DNA from: Streptomyces cyaneofuscatus
GTDB lineage: Bacteria > Actinomycetota > Actinomycetes > Streptomycetales > Streptomycetaceae
Assembly (NCBI RefSeq): GCF_000718135.1
Contig: NZ_JOEM01000001.1
Coordinates: 496,001-560,000 of the forward strand
Length of the DNA: 64,000 bases
Direction: 5' to 3'
Positions 45,711 through 54,452 of this stretch are shown piece by piece; position 1 is the first letter of the stretch, and every line of letters starts with the position of its first letter. The notes below the pieces were generated by a model. The model made no database searches and was not told the origin of the DNA. It saw nothing but the letters and a program-made list of their open reading frames with translations. The translations under genes and the position numbers were made by a program.

Positions 45711-46997
45711 ATGACCCGGAGCACCACCGACGAGGCCGCTGCACCGCCGCTGCCCTCCTCCCCCAAGGAGCGCCGCAGACTGCGCGAGGCGAAGTCGCTG
45801 AGCGAGGAGCAGGTGGCGGCGGCCGTGGGCGTGACACGTGCCACCGTGCGCTCCTGGGAGACGGGGCGCACGACCCCGCGCGGCCGCAAGCGGGCGCTGT
45901 ACGCGAAGCTCATCGCGCCCGATCCGAGGCCGAAGCGGAAGCCGAAGTCGCCTGCCGCGCCCCTTCCCGTGAAAGGGCCCGAGGTGGCACCTGTGCTTGA
46001 GGTGGTGCACGAGGCCGAGGCGACCCCCGCACCCGAGATGGCCCCCGCACCTGAGCCTGGGCCGACGCATGAACCTGAGGCGGCACCAGCGCCCGAGGCG
46101 GCCCTCGCGCCCCCACCGGCCCCACCGGCCCCCACGAGCCCTCCTCCTCCCCCGGAGCCCGACCCCGCCACCCCCCGGCTCTCCCCCGACGAGGCGTTCG
46201 ACGCGCTGTACGCCCACGCCGCCCCCGGCCTCGTACGGCAGACCTACCTCCTGACCGGCCGCCGCAGCCTGGCCCGGGAGTCCGTCGAGCGGGCCTTCCA
46301 ACTGGCCTGGCACCGCTGGCCCGAGGTGGCCGTGGACCGGGATCCGGTCGGCTGGGTGCGCGCGGCGGCGTACGAGTACGCGATGTCCCCCTGGCACCGG
46401 CTGCGCCGCGTCCACCGGCACCCCGACGCCCCGCCCTCCGAACCGGCCCGGCGGGCCCTGTTCGAGGCGCTGCTCGAACTCCCCCCGGCCTACCGGCGGA
46501 CCCTGCTCCTCTACGACGGGGTCGGCCTGGACCTGCCGGAGACCGCCGCCGAGACGGAGGCGTCCACTCCGGCGGCGGCGGGGCGGCTGGAGGTGGCCCG
46601 GGCCGCCGTCGCCGAGCGGCTGCCCGAACTGGCGGCCGCCGCCTCGCCCGCCGAACAGTCCGAGCTGCTCCACGACCGGCTCGGCGGACTCGCCCGCGCC
46701 GAACACGTCCCGGCCCCGCCGCCCGCCCGCGACGTGCGCACCGGCAGCGAGAACAAGGCGCGGCTCTGGACCAGGGCCGCCATCGCCTTCGCCGCCCTGC
46801 TCATCGGCGCGACCGCCCTGACCCTGCACACCGCGCCCACGCACTACGAGCAGCCCCTCTCGCCCCCCGAACGGGTCGGGGGCGTACCGCCGCGCGGTGG
46901 TCCGCAGAAGCTGACCCCGCAGGACCTGAAGCTGCAGAAGTCGCTGAAGGAGCAGCTGGCGCACGGCCCGGAACGGCTGGTGCCACGCATTCCTTGA
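45711..46997 (+). CDS. Membrane-anchored fusion of helix-turn-helix and sigma-like domains
   Basis: A 428-residue protein of unusual architecture. The XRE-type helix-turn-helix is at about 20-65 (L-S-E-E-Q-V-A-A-A-V-G-V-T-R-A-T-V-R-S-W-E-T-G). A Pro/Glu/Ala-rich linker (70-155) follows. Then come a sigma region-2-like segment (158-232: L-Y-A-H-A-A-P-G-L-V-R-Q-T-Y-L-L-T-G-R, then A-W-H-R-W-P) and a region-4-like segment (248-307: L-L-E-L-P-P-A-Y-R-R-T-L-L-L). One membrane helix lies at 353-372, with a 55-residue external tail. The sigma part lacks several usual acidic and aromatic residues, so it may not bind a promoter. Upstream TATACGTTTATGTAC at 45660-45675 is a likely promoter patch. Confidence 0.82.
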   Translation: MTRSTTDEAAAPPLPSSPKERRRLREAKSLSEEQVAAAVGVTRATVRSWETGRTTPRGRKRALYAKLIAPDPRPKRKPKSPAAPLPVKGPEVAPVLEVVHEAEATPAPEMAPAPEPGPTHEPEAAPAPEAALAPPPAPPAPTSPPPPPEPDPATPRLSPDEAFDALYAHAAPGLVRQTYLLTGRRSLARESVERAFQLAWHRWPEVAVDRDPVGWVRAAAYEYAMSPWHRLRRVHRHPDAPPSEPARRALFEALLELPPAYRRTLLLYDGVGLDLPETAAETEASTPAAAGRLEVARAAVAERLPELAAAASPAEQSELLHDRLGGLARAEHVPAPPPARDVRTGSENKARLWTRAAIAFAALLIGATALTLHTAPTHYEQPLSPPERVGGVPPRGGPQKLTPQDLKLQKSLKEQLAHGPERLVPRIP

Positions 46998-47023
46998 CCT
47001 ACGGATCGACCTGCGGAAACGCC

Positions 47024-47078
47024 GAACGGCGCGGGCCCGCACCCCTGATCGAGAAGGGGGTGCAGGCCCGCGCCGTTC
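47024..47078. terminator. Bidirectional terminator, HTH-sigma fusion / sucD
   Basis: A 22-bp stem with one mismatch (47024-47045 with 47057-47078) and an 11-nt loop lies between the two convergent stops. Confidence 0.9.
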
Positions 47079-47100
47079 ACGCGTGGTGCGGCTGCCTGGC

Positions 47101-47985
47101 TCAGGCGCCGAGGATCTCGCGCGCCAGCTTGGCGGTCTCGGTCGGGGTCTTGCCGACCTTCACGCCGGCGGCCTCGAGGGCCTCCTTCTTCGCCTGGGCG
47201 GTGCCGGAGGAGCCGGAGACGATGGCGCCCGCGTGGCCCATGGTCTTGCCCTCGGGGGCGGTGAAGCCCGCGACGTAACCGACGACCGGCTTCGTGACGT
47301 TCTTCGCGATGAAGTCGGCGGCACGCTCCTCGGCGTCGCCGCCGATCTCGCCGATCATCACGATGAGGTCGGTCTCCGGGTCCGCCTCGAACGCCGCGAG
47401 GGCGTCGATGTGCGTCGTACCGATGACCGGGTCGCCACCGATGCCGACGGCGGAGGAGAAGCCGATGTCACGGAGCTCGTACATCATCTGGTAGGTCAGC
47501 GTGCCGGACTTGGACACGAGACCGATGCGGCCGGGCTTGGTGATGTCGCCCGGGATGATGCCGGCGTTGGACTGGCCGGGGGTGATGAGACCCGGGCAGT
47601 TCGGGCCGATGATCCGGGTCTTGTTGCCCTTCTCGTTCGCGTACGCCCAGAAGGCGGCGGAGTCGTGAACGGCGATGCCCTCGGTGATGACGACCGCGAG
47701 CGGGATCTCGGCGTCGATCGCCTCGACGACGGCGGCCTTGGAGAAGGCCGGCGGGACGAAGAGGACGGAGACGTTGGCGCCCGTCTTCTCGATCGCCTCG
47801 GCGACGGAGCCGAAGACCGGTACCTCGGTGCCGTCGAAGTCGACGGACGTGCCCGCCTTGCGCGGGTTCACGCCACCGACGATGTTGGTGCCGTCGGCCA
47901 GCATGAGCTTGGTGTGCTTCATGCCCGTGGCGCCGGTCATCCCCTGGACGATGACCTTGCTGTCCTTGGTGAGGAAGATAGCCAT
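47101..47985 (-). CDS. sucD: Succinyl-CoA synthetase alpha subunit
   Basis: A 294-residue alpha subunit that carries the phosphohistidine intermediate. His251 in [13 protein letters not shown] is the phosphorylated residue. The CoA-binding Rossmann start is [11 protein letters not shown] (11-21), and [10 protein letters not shown] follows. ATG 47985 is 19 nt after sucC. With SucC it makes ATP or GTP from succinyl-CoA, feeding succinate to the SdhCDAB complex encoded 33 kb away. Confidence 0.98.
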   Translation of the reverse strand: MAIFLTKDSKVIVQGMTGATGMKHTKLMLADGTNIVGGVNPRKAGTSVDFDGTEVPVFGSVAEAIEKTGANVSVLFVPPAFSKAAVVEAIDAEIPLAVVITEGIAVHDSAAFWAYANEKGNKTRIIGPNCPGLITPGQSNAGIIPGDITKPGRIGLVSKSGTLTYQMMYELRDIGFSSAVGIGGDPVIGTTHIDALAAFEADPETDLIVMIGEIGGDAEERAADFIAKNVTKPVVGYVAGFTAPEGKTMGHAGAIVSGSSGTAQAKKEALEAAGVKVGKTPTETAKLAREILGA

Positions 47986-48004
47986 GGTGTGGAGTCCCTC
48001 GTCC

Positions 48005-49186
48005 TTACTTCGCAGCCGCGGCGAGCTCGGCGGCCTTGTCGGCCGCGCCGTCCATGGTGTCCACACGCTGCACGAGCGGGTGGTTGGCGTCGGAGAGGAT
48101 CTTGCGACCGAGCTCCGCGTTGTTGCCGTCGAGACGCACGACCAGCGGCTTCTCGACCTTCTCGCCCTTGGACTCGAGCAGCGCGAGCGCCTGCACGATG
48201 CCGTTGGCGACCTCGTCGCACGCGGTGATGCCACCGAAGACGTTGACGAAGACGGACTTGACGTCCGGGTCGCCGAGGATGATCTCCAGGCCGTTCGCCA
48301 TGACCTCTGCGGAGGCGCCGCCACCGATGTCGAGGAAGTTGGCGGGCTTCACGCTGCCGTGGTTCTCACCGGCGTACGCGACGACGTCCAGGGTCGACAT
48401 GACCAGACCGGCACCGTTACCGATGATGCCGACCTCGCCGTCGAGCTTGACGTAGTTGAGGTTCTTGGCCTTGGCGGCAGCCTCGAGCGGGTTGGCTGCG
48501 GCCTTGTCCTCCAGCGCCTCGTGGCCCGGCTGGCGGAAGTCGGCGTTCTCGTCGAGCGAGACCTTGCCGTCCAGCGCCAGGATGCGGCCGTCCTTGGTCT
48601 TCACCAGCGGGTTCACCTCGACGAGGAGCGCGTCCTCGGCGACGAAGGTGTCCCACAGCGTGACCAGGACCTCGGCGACCTTCTCGGCCACCTCGGCCGG
48701 GAACTTCGCCTGGGCCACGATCTCGCGGGCCTTGACGATGTCCACACCGGAGTTGGAGTCGACCGGGACCTTCGCGAGGGCCTCGGGGGTCTTCTCCGCG
48801 ACCTCCTCGATGTCCATGCCGCCCTGCACCGAGGCCATGGCCAGGAAGGTGCGGTTGGTGCGGTCCAGGAGGTACGAGACGTAGTACTCCGCCTCGATCT
48901 CCGGCGACAGCTCGGCGATCATCACCTTGTGGACCGTGTGGCCCTTGATGTCCATGCCGAGGATGTCGGTCGCCCGGGCGACCGCCTCGTCGGCGTCGGC
49001 GGCGAGCTTGACGCCACCGGCCTTGCCGCGGCCGCCGACCTTCACCTGCGCCTTGACGACAGACTTGCCGCCCAGCTTCTCGGTCGCCTCGCGGGCTGCC
49101 TCAGGCGTGTCGATGACTTCACCGGCCAGCACCGGTACACCGTGCTTGGCGAAGAGGTCCCTCGCCTGGTACTCGAACAGGTCCAC
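48005..49186 (-). CDS. sucC: Succinyl-CoA synthetase beta subunit
   Basis: A 393-residue beta subunit with an N-terminal ATP-grasp nucleotide-binding domain ([29 protein letters not shown]). Its C-terminal domain contributes to CoA and succinate binding ([27 protein letters not shown]). All are intact and length is standard. It is first in the sucCD operon. The 274-base upstream gap holds nested inverted repeats at 49336-49382 but no gene. Confidence 0.98.
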   Translation of the reverse strand: MDLFEYQARDLFAKHGVPVLAGEVIDTPEAAREATEKLGGKSVVKAQVKVGGRGKAGGVKLAADADEAVARATDILGMDIKGHTVHKVMIAELSPEIEAEYYVSYLLDRTNRTFLAMASVQGGMDIEEVAEKTPEALAKVPVDSNSGVDIVKAREIVAQAKFPAEVAEKVAEVLVTLWDTFVAEDALLVEVNPLVKTKDGRILALDGKVSLDENADFRQPGHEALEDKAAANPLEAAAKAKNLNYVKLDGEVGIIGNGAGLVMSTLDVVAYAGENHGSVKPANFLDIGGGASAEVMANGLEIILGDPDVKSVFVNVFGGITACDEVANGIVQALALLESKGEKVEKPLVVRLDGNNAELGRKILSDANHPLVQRVDTMDGAADKAAELAAAAK

Positions 49187-49335
49187 GCGCGTCCGTCCCT
49201 TTTAAGTGGTATCGCGGTTCGTTCTTCTGCGTGGGCAGTGCCGCGAAGGGCAACGTGACTGCTCTGTCACTACGGAGGCGCACACGGTGTCCGAGTACGC
49301 GGCATGTCCATCCGGCAGGTTATCCCCGCACTCCG

Positions 49336-49382
49336 TGTGACCCTAAATCGCAGATCACACCTGAGCGGTGATAACGGTCACA
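49336..49382. promoter_or_regulatory. Nested inverted repeats upstream of sucC
   Basis: TGTGACC (49336-49342) and GGTCACA (49376-49382) enclose ATCAC (49354-49358) and GTGAT (49368-49372), in a leader otherwise free of features. A minus-strand TAGGGT between the left arms could be a -10. The spacing is asymmetric, so an operator role is only a possibility. Confidence 0.35.
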
Positions 49383-49460
49383 GAGGGTGCCGGACGGGCG
49401 TGTCCTGCGGGGTGTCCGCGGGTGTCCCGTGGTGCGTCACACGGCCGGCTCTTCCCGCGT

Positions 49461-50762
49461 CTACGACCCGGTCTCCTTGTCCGGTATGGGCAGGGGCCGC
49501 TTCTCGATCGCGGCGGCCATGATGTCCGGGAAGAGGTCCGGCGTACAGGCGAACGCGGGGGCGCCCAGCGCGCCGAGTGCTGCCGCGTGCTCGTGGTCGT
49601 AGGCGGGGGCGCCCTCGTCGGAGAGGGCGAGCAGGGTCACGAACTGCACCCCGGACGCCTTCATCGCCGCCACCCGCTTGAGCATCTCGTCGCGGATGCC
49701 GCCCTCGTAGAGGTCGCTGATGAGGACGACGACGGTGTCCGCGGGGCGGATGATCTTCGACTGGCAGTAGGCGAGCGCCCGGTTGATGTCGGTGCCGCCG
49801 CCGAGCTGGGTGCCGAAGAGGACGTCGACCGGGTCGTCGAGCTGGTCGGTGAGGTCGACGACCGCCGTGTCGAAGACGACGAGACGGGTGTCGAGGGTGC
49901 GCATGGAGGCGAGGACCGCGCCGAAGACCGAGGCGTAGACGACGGAGGCGGCCATCGAGCCGGACTGGTCGATGCAGAGGATGACGTCCTTCTTCACCGA
50001 CTGTGAGGCGCGGCCGTAGCCGATGAGGCGCTCGGGGACGACCGTGCCGGTGTCCGGGCCGCCGTCCGTACCGGGGATGGTCAGGTAGTTCTTCAGGTTG
50101 GCCCGGATGGTGCGGTCCCAGTCGATGTCCCGGTGGCGCGGCCGGCTGATCCGCGCCGAGCGGTCCAGGGCCCCGGTGAGGGTGGCCCGGGTGCGGCTCT
50201 CCAGCCGCTTCTCCAGGTCGTCGACGACCTTGCGGACGACGGCCCGCGCGGTCTCCTTGGTCGTCTCGGGCATGGCCTTGTTGAGGGAGAGCAGGGTGCC
50301 GACGAGATGGACGTCCGCCTCGACGGCCTCCAGCATCTCGGGCTCCAGGAGCAGCGCGGAGAGGCCGAGCCGGTCGATCGCGTCGCGCTGCATGACCTGG
50401 ACGACGGAGCTGGGGAAGTACGTACGGATGTCGCCGAGCCAGCGGGCCACGGAAGGGGCGGACGCGCCGAGCCCGGCCGAACGTCCGCCGCCACCCCGGC
50501 CGCCGGGCTTCTTCCCGCCGCCCCCGCCGTACAGCGCGTTCAGTGCGCCGTCCATCGCGGCGTCCTGGCCGGTGAGCGTGCAGCCGGTGCTCTCCGCGCT
50601 GTCCGCGCCGAGCACCATGCGCCAGCGCCGCATCCGCTCGCCGTCGGCGGGAGGCGCCGAGGGGTGCGTGCGCTCTGTCTCCGTGTCCACCGTCTTCCCC
50701 GTTCGGTCGTGGTCCTGTGTCGCGTGGTCCTGTGCCGCGTGCCGGGTGGCGTGTGCGGTCAT
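49461..50762 (-). CDS. VWA-domain protein of the MoxR-DUF5682 module
   Basis: A 433-residue cytoplasmic protein whose C-terminal half is a von Willebrand factor A domain with a complete MIDAS: D265-Q-S-G-S269, Thr324 in G-G-G-T-D, and Asp350 in I-S-D-L-Y-E-G-G. The N-terminal ~100 residues are charged and Gly-rich ([16 protein letters not shown]), followed by a helical domain. VWA proteins of this kind act as metal-dependent adaptors for MoxR ATPases, as in RavA-ViaA or NorQ-NorD. Its ATG overlaps the DUF5682 stop by four bases (ATGA), so it is the third gene of a coupled operon headed by the MoxR gene. Confidence 0.9.
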   Translation of the reverse strand: MTAHATRHAAQDHATQDHDRTGKTVDTETERTHPSAPPADGERMRRWRMVLGADSAESTGCTLTGQDAAMDGALNALYGGGGGKKPGGRGGGGRSAGLGASAPSVARWLGDIRTYFPSSVVQVMQRDAIDRLGLSALLLEPEMLEAVEADVHLVGTLLSLNKAMPETTKETARAVVRKVVDDLEKRLESRTRATLTGALDRSARISRPRHRDIDWDRTIRANLKNYLTIPGTDGGPDTGTVVPERLIGYGRASQSVKKDVILCIDQSGSMAASVVYASVFGAVLASMRTLDTRLVVFDTAVVDLTDQLDDPVDVLFGTQLGGGTDINRALAYCQSKIIRPADTVVVLISDLYEGGIRDEMLKRVAAMKASGVQFVTLLALSDEGAPAYDHEHAAALGALGAPAFACTPDLFPDIMAAAIEKRPLPIPDKETGS

Positions 50763-53146
50763 GCGGTCGCCTCCGCCAGTACGGGGGTGCGGCCGAGGAG
50801 CAGGTGCAGTACCGGCTCCACCGCATCGGCCCGGTCCTGGTCGAGGCCGGGGCCGAAGCCCGGGTAGGCGTGGTCCGTGCCGTCGTTCCGGGCGCCCTCG
50901 GGGACGGGGCCGCGCCGGACCAGCTCGCCGAGGGTGCGGCGTACGCCCGGTTCGTAGGCGGAGAACGTACGGCGCAGGAGCGGCAGCACGTCGGTGAACG
51001 TGTCGGCGGGGACGCCGGTGAGCCACGCGTCGACCAGGGAGAGCAGCCGCTCGTCGTGGACCAGCAGCATGCCGCCGCCGGACGCCCCGCCGACGAACCC
51101 CTCGATCCAGGCCGCCGCGTCGGTGGGCGGAGTGCCGGGCGAGAGGGCCAGGCCCATCAGCAGGGCCGCCTCGTCCTCGGTCAGCCGCCCCTCGTCGAGG
51201 AGGAGCCGGGTGGCGCGGCCCCGGATGATCCCGGCGACCGTGTCCCGGCCGGCCAGCTTGCGCAGGACGGCGCCCCAGCGGTCCCGGAGCCCTTCGGCGG
51301 GCGTGGCTTCGGCTCCGGCGGGCGTGGCGCCCGCGACGAGGAGCCCGATCGCGCTGTGCACCCCGTCGACCTGGCGGCGCAGCGCCTCGGCCCCGTCCGC
51401 GTCGAGGCCGGTGCAGGCCGGGGGCAGGCCGACGCAGATCCGCTCGGCGAGCCCGGCGGCGACCTCGGCGAGCGCGGCCGTGTCGGTGGAGCGCACGTCC
51501 CCGTAGCGGAGTGAGCGGGCGAGGGCGGGGAGGGCGTCGGCGAGGTGGCCGACGTCCGCGTCGAGTGCGGCGCGGTCGGCGAGCGCCTTCATGACGACGG
51601 GCAGCGCCTCGGGCAGTCGGGCCAGCAGGCAGTGCTCGGCGAGGGCGGTGACCTCGGAGAGCGCGGTCGCCGCGAGGGCTTGGGACTCGGCCTTCGCCGT
51701 GGCGGCGGTCGCGACCGTGGTGCCCCACACCCCGGCCTCCGCGACCCGGACGTGCAGCTCCGGCTCCCAGCGCAGCCGCCAGCTCTCCCGGAAGGTGCCG
51801 GTGCTGCCCCGGCCCTCGGCCGGTTCGCCCCAGCCGATGGAGAGGAGGCGCAGCCGGTGCAGGAGGCGGCTCCTGGCCGCGTCGGTCTCCTTGCGCAGGT
51901 CGAGGTCGAGCTCCCGCTCCAGCGCCTCCGGCTTGAGCCTCAGGGTGCGCTGGCTGCGGGTCAGGTCGCGTTGGAGCGGGACGGCGGGGGCGCTGTCGGG
52001 CACCTCGCCGAGGGTCTCGCCGACCACCAGGCGGTCCTGGATGAGCGCGAGGGGTACGTCGGAGCCCTCGCACATCACGGCCCGTACCGCGTCGGTGGTC
52101 TCGCTCAGCCCCGCCAGCGGGCGGCCCCGCATCGCGGCGAGCGACTCGGCGAGCCGGACGGCCTCGATGACATGGGCGGTGGAGACGAACCGGTCCTCCT
52201 CGCGGAGCAGCCCGGCGACCTTCGTCATCCAGCGCTCGATCGGCCGGTCGGCGGCGCCGAAGAGGTGCCCGTACCAGCCGGGTGAGTCGATCCCGGCACC
52301 GTAACCGCTGTGCCGGGCCAGCCTGCGGTGGGTCCACGGCACCCATGTCATCTCGGCCTTGACCTTGGGGAGCCCCTTGAGGAGGGCGCGGTCGGCGGCG
52401 AGGGTGGTGCGGGCGGCGAGCGCGGGGACGTGCCAGGCGCCGCAGACGACGGCGACGCCGTCCCCGAACTCCTTGCGGGCGGTACGCAGCTGGATCCGCA
52501 TGTACGCCTCGCGCACGGCGTCCCGGGGGTGGCCGCCGTCCCCGTACGCCTCGCGCAGGGCCGTCATGGCCTCCGCGAGCGCGGTGAACGGGGCGAGCGC
52601 GTCGGCGGTGGCGTCGGCGGCTGGTGAGCGGTGCTCGACGACGTCCTCCCACCAGCGCTCGGGGTCGTCGTATCCGGCGGTCTCCGCGAGCACGCGGATC
52701 GGGTCGACGTGGGGGGTGGCTTCCTGCTCAGGGAGCTCAGGAGTCTCGGCGGGTCCGGTCTCCTCGCCCGGCCGGTCTCCGTGGGGCTCCTTCAGGGCGA
52801 GGGAGTGGGTGGCGGGGAGGTCGATGAAACGCACCGGGACGTCGTGGGCCAGCGCCCAGCGGATCGCCACCCACTCCGGCGAGAACTCGGCCAGCGGCCA
52901 GAACGCGGCCCGCCCCGGGTCGTCCACGGCATGGGCGAGCAGCGCGACGGGCGGGCGCATCTGCGGGTCGGCGGCGAGCGGCAGCAGTGCGTCGCCCTCG
53001 GGCGGCCCCTCGATGAGCACGGCGGCCGGCCGCGCGGCGTCCAGCGCGGCGCGGACCGCGCGGGCCGAACCGGGGCCGTGGTGCCGCACGCCCAGCAGCA
53101 GCGGCCCGGCGACGGCGACGGCCCCCGTGGCGTTCCGGCCGCTCAT
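50759..53146 (-). CDS. DUF5682 family protein
   Basis: A 795-residue soluble protein. The N-terminal ~250 residues show the most distinctive motifs: L-L-G-V-R-H-H-G-P-G-S-A-R, V-L-I-E-G-P-P-E-G-D-A-L, W-A-L-A-H-D-V-P-V-R-F-I-D-L-P, and later V-C-G-A-W-H-V-P-A-L. The resemblance of the G-x-R-H-H-G-P-G-S and E-G-P-x-E-G elements to TraB/ChaN-like hydrolase folds is an inference. The remaining ~500 residues are helical with no motif that I recognise. It overlaps both neighbours by ATGA and is thus stoichiometrically tied to the MoxR and VWA proteins. No biochemical role has been established to my knowledge. Confidence 0.88.
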   Translation of the reverse strand: MSGRNATGAVAVAGPLLLGVRHHGPGSARAVRAALDAARPAAVLIEGPPEGDALLPLAADPQMRPPVALLAHAVDDPGRAAFWPLAEFSPEWVAIRWALAHDVPVRFIDLPATHSLALKEPHGDRPGEETGPAETPELPEQEATPHVDPIRVLAETAGYDDPERWWEDVVEHRSPAADATADALAPFTALAEAMTALREAYGDGGHPRDAVREAYMRIQLRTARKEFGDGVAVVCGAWHVPALAARTTLAADRALLKGLPKVKAEMTWVPWTHRRLARHSGYGAGIDSPGWYGHLFGAADRPIERWMTKVAGLLREEDRFVSTAHVIEAVRLAESLAAMRGRPLAGLSETTDAVRAVMCEGSDVPLALIQDRLVVGETLGEVPDSAPAVPLQRDLTRSQRTLRLKPEALERELDLDLRKETDAARSRLLHRLRLLSIGWGEPAEGRGSTGTFRESWRLRWEPELHVRVAEAGVWGTTVATAATAKAESQALAATALSEVTALAEHCLLARLPEALPVVMKALADRAALDADVGHLADALPALARSLRYGDVRSTDTAALAEVAAGLAERICVGLPPACTGLDADGAEALRRQVDGVHSAIGLLVAGATPAGAEATPAEGLRDRWGAVLRKLAGRDTVAGIIRGRATRLLLDEGRLTEDEAALLMGLALSPGTPPTDAAAWIEGFVGGASGGGMLLVHDERLLSLVDAWLTGVPADTFTDVLPLLRRTFSAYEPGVRRTLGELVRRGPVPEGARNDGTDHAYPGFGPGLDQDRADAVEPVLHLLLGRTPVLAEATA

Positions 53147-54300
53147 ACGGAGACCTCACGGCAGGCGCGGTAGAAGTCCTTCCAGCCGTCCCGCTCGCGC
53201 ACCACGGTCTCCAGGTACTCCTGCCAGACCACGCGGTCCGCGGCCGGGTCCCGGACGACCGCGCCGAGGATGCCCGCGGCGACATCGCCGGGGCGCAGGA
53301 TGCCGTCGCCGAAGTGGGCGGCGAGAGCGAGGCCGTTGGTGACGACGGAGATCGCCTCGGCCGTGGAGAGCGTGCCCGAGGGCGACTTGAGCTTGGTGCG
53401 CCCGTCGGTGGTGACGCCGTCGCGCAGCTCCCGGAAGACCGTCACCACGCGCCGGATCTCGGCGAGCCCCTCGGGGGCGGCGGGCAGGTCCAGCGAGCGG
53501 CCGATCTGGTCCACGCGCCGGGAGACGATGTCGACCTCGGCGTCGGGCGTCGCGGGCAGCGGCAGGACGACGGTGTTGAACCGGCGGCGCAGCGCGCTGG
53601 AGAGCTCGTTGACACCCCGGTCGCGGTCGTTGGCCGTGGCGATGACGTTGAAGCCGCGGACGGCCTGGACCTCCTGTCCCAGCTCGGGGATGGGGAGGGT
53701 CTTCTCGGAGAGGATCGTGATGAGCGAGTCCTGCACATCGGCGGGGATGCGGGTCAGCTCCTCGACCCGGGCGGTCATGCCGTCCGACATGGCCCGCATG
53801 AGCGGGCTGGGCACCAGCGCGTCGCGGCTGGGGCCGTGGGCGAGCAGCTGGGCGTAGTTCCACCCGTAGCGGACGGCTTCCTCCGGGGTGCCCGCGGTGC
53901 CCTGCACGAGCAGGGTGGAGTCGCCGCTGACGGCGGCGGCGAGATGCTCGGACACCCAGGTCTTGGCGGTCCCGGGGACGCCGAGCAGGAGCAGCGCGCG
54001 GTCGGTGGCCAGGGTGGTCACGGCCACCTCGATCAGCCGGCGCGGGCCCACGTACTTGGGTGTGATCACCGTGCCGTCGGGCAGTGTCCCGCCCTGGAGA
54101 TAGGTCGCGACGGCCCAGGGCGACAGGCGCCAACGGGCGGGCCTGGGGCGGTCGTCGGCGGCGGCGAGCGCCTTCAGCTCATCGGCGAACGCGTCCTCGG
54201 CGTGCGGGCGCAGGGCCTCGGCACCGGACGCCTCGCCGACGGCGGCGGTGGTCGTGGCGATGGTCGTTGCAGTCGTGGCGGTGGTTTCGGGCACGGTCAT
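53143..54300 (-). CDS. MoxR-family AAA+ ATPase
   Basis: A 385-residue AAA+ protein. Walker A is G107-V-P-G-T-A-K-T114. Sensor 1 lies in V-I-A-T-A-N-D (219-225), and the arginine finger is probably in L-R-R-R-F (237-241). At the Walker B position the sequence is T-A-R-V-E-E-L-T-R, with glutamate where MoxR proteins normally have aspartate. P-S-P-L-M-R-A and G-T-A-G-T-P-E-E-A-V are typical of the VWA-linked subgroup. An N-terminal Thr/Ala tail of about 25 residues is disordered. ATG 54300 follows GGAGGGGG. It is first of three overlapping genes. Its promoter carries TTGTCAGTG-N8-CACGGT, a near match to the DNA-damage consensus. Confidence 0.93.
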   Translation of the reverse strand: MTVPETTATTATTIATTTAAVGEASGAEALRPHAEDAFADELKALAAADDRPRPARWRLSPWAVATYLQGGTLPDGTVITPKYVGPRRLIEVAVTTLATDRALLLLGVPGTAKTWVSEHLAAAVSGDSTLLVQGTAGTPEEAVRYGWNYAQLLAHGPSRDALVPSPLMRAMSDGMTARVEELTRIPADVQDSLITILSEKTLPIPELGQEVQAVRGFNVIATANDRDRGVNELSSALRRRFNTVVLPLPATPDAEVDIVSRRVDQIGRSLDLPAAPEGLAEIRRVVTVFRELRDGVTTDGRTKLKSPSGTLSTAEAISVVTNGLALAAHFGDGILRPGDVAAGILGAVVRDPAADRVVWQEYLETVVRERDGWKDFYRACREVSV

Positions 54301-54350
54301 GGATCCCCCTCCAGATCGTCGACAGATTCGGTCGACCTGACGTGGTTCCC

Positions 54351-54373
54351 ACCGTGCACCATGCCACTGACAA
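54351..54373 (-). promoter_or_regulatory. Near-consensus DNA-damage (PafBC-type) promoter of the MoxR operon
   Basis: On the minus strand TTGTCAGTG (54373-54365), eight bases, then CACGGT (54356-54351). The consensus for RecA-independent damage promoters in mycobacteria is TTGTCRGTG-N8-TANNNT; only the first -10 base differs. Predicted transcription would start about 44 nt before the MoxR ATG. Confidence 0.7.
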
Positions 54374-54422
54374 CGGGCCTCCAGACCGCTCCCACCAGGG
54401 CTCTGATCGCAGGTCAGGGGGA

Positions 54423-54445
54423 TTGTCAGTGGTGCCGCCTACCGT
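54423..54445 (+). promoter_or_regulatory. Perfect DNA-damage (PafBC-type) promoter of the SWIM gene
   Basis: TTGTCAGTG (54423-54431), eight bases, TACCGT (54440-54445): an exact match to TTGTCRGTG-N8-TANNNT. The -10 ends seven bases before the ATG at 54453, so the message is probably leaderless. Confidence 0.85.
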
Positions 54446-54452
54446 CGTTCCC

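Noticed and set aside
47083..48228. 381-residue plus-strand frame opposite sucD
   Set aside because: Antisense shadow of a highly conserved gene, as GC-rich third positions leave other frames open.
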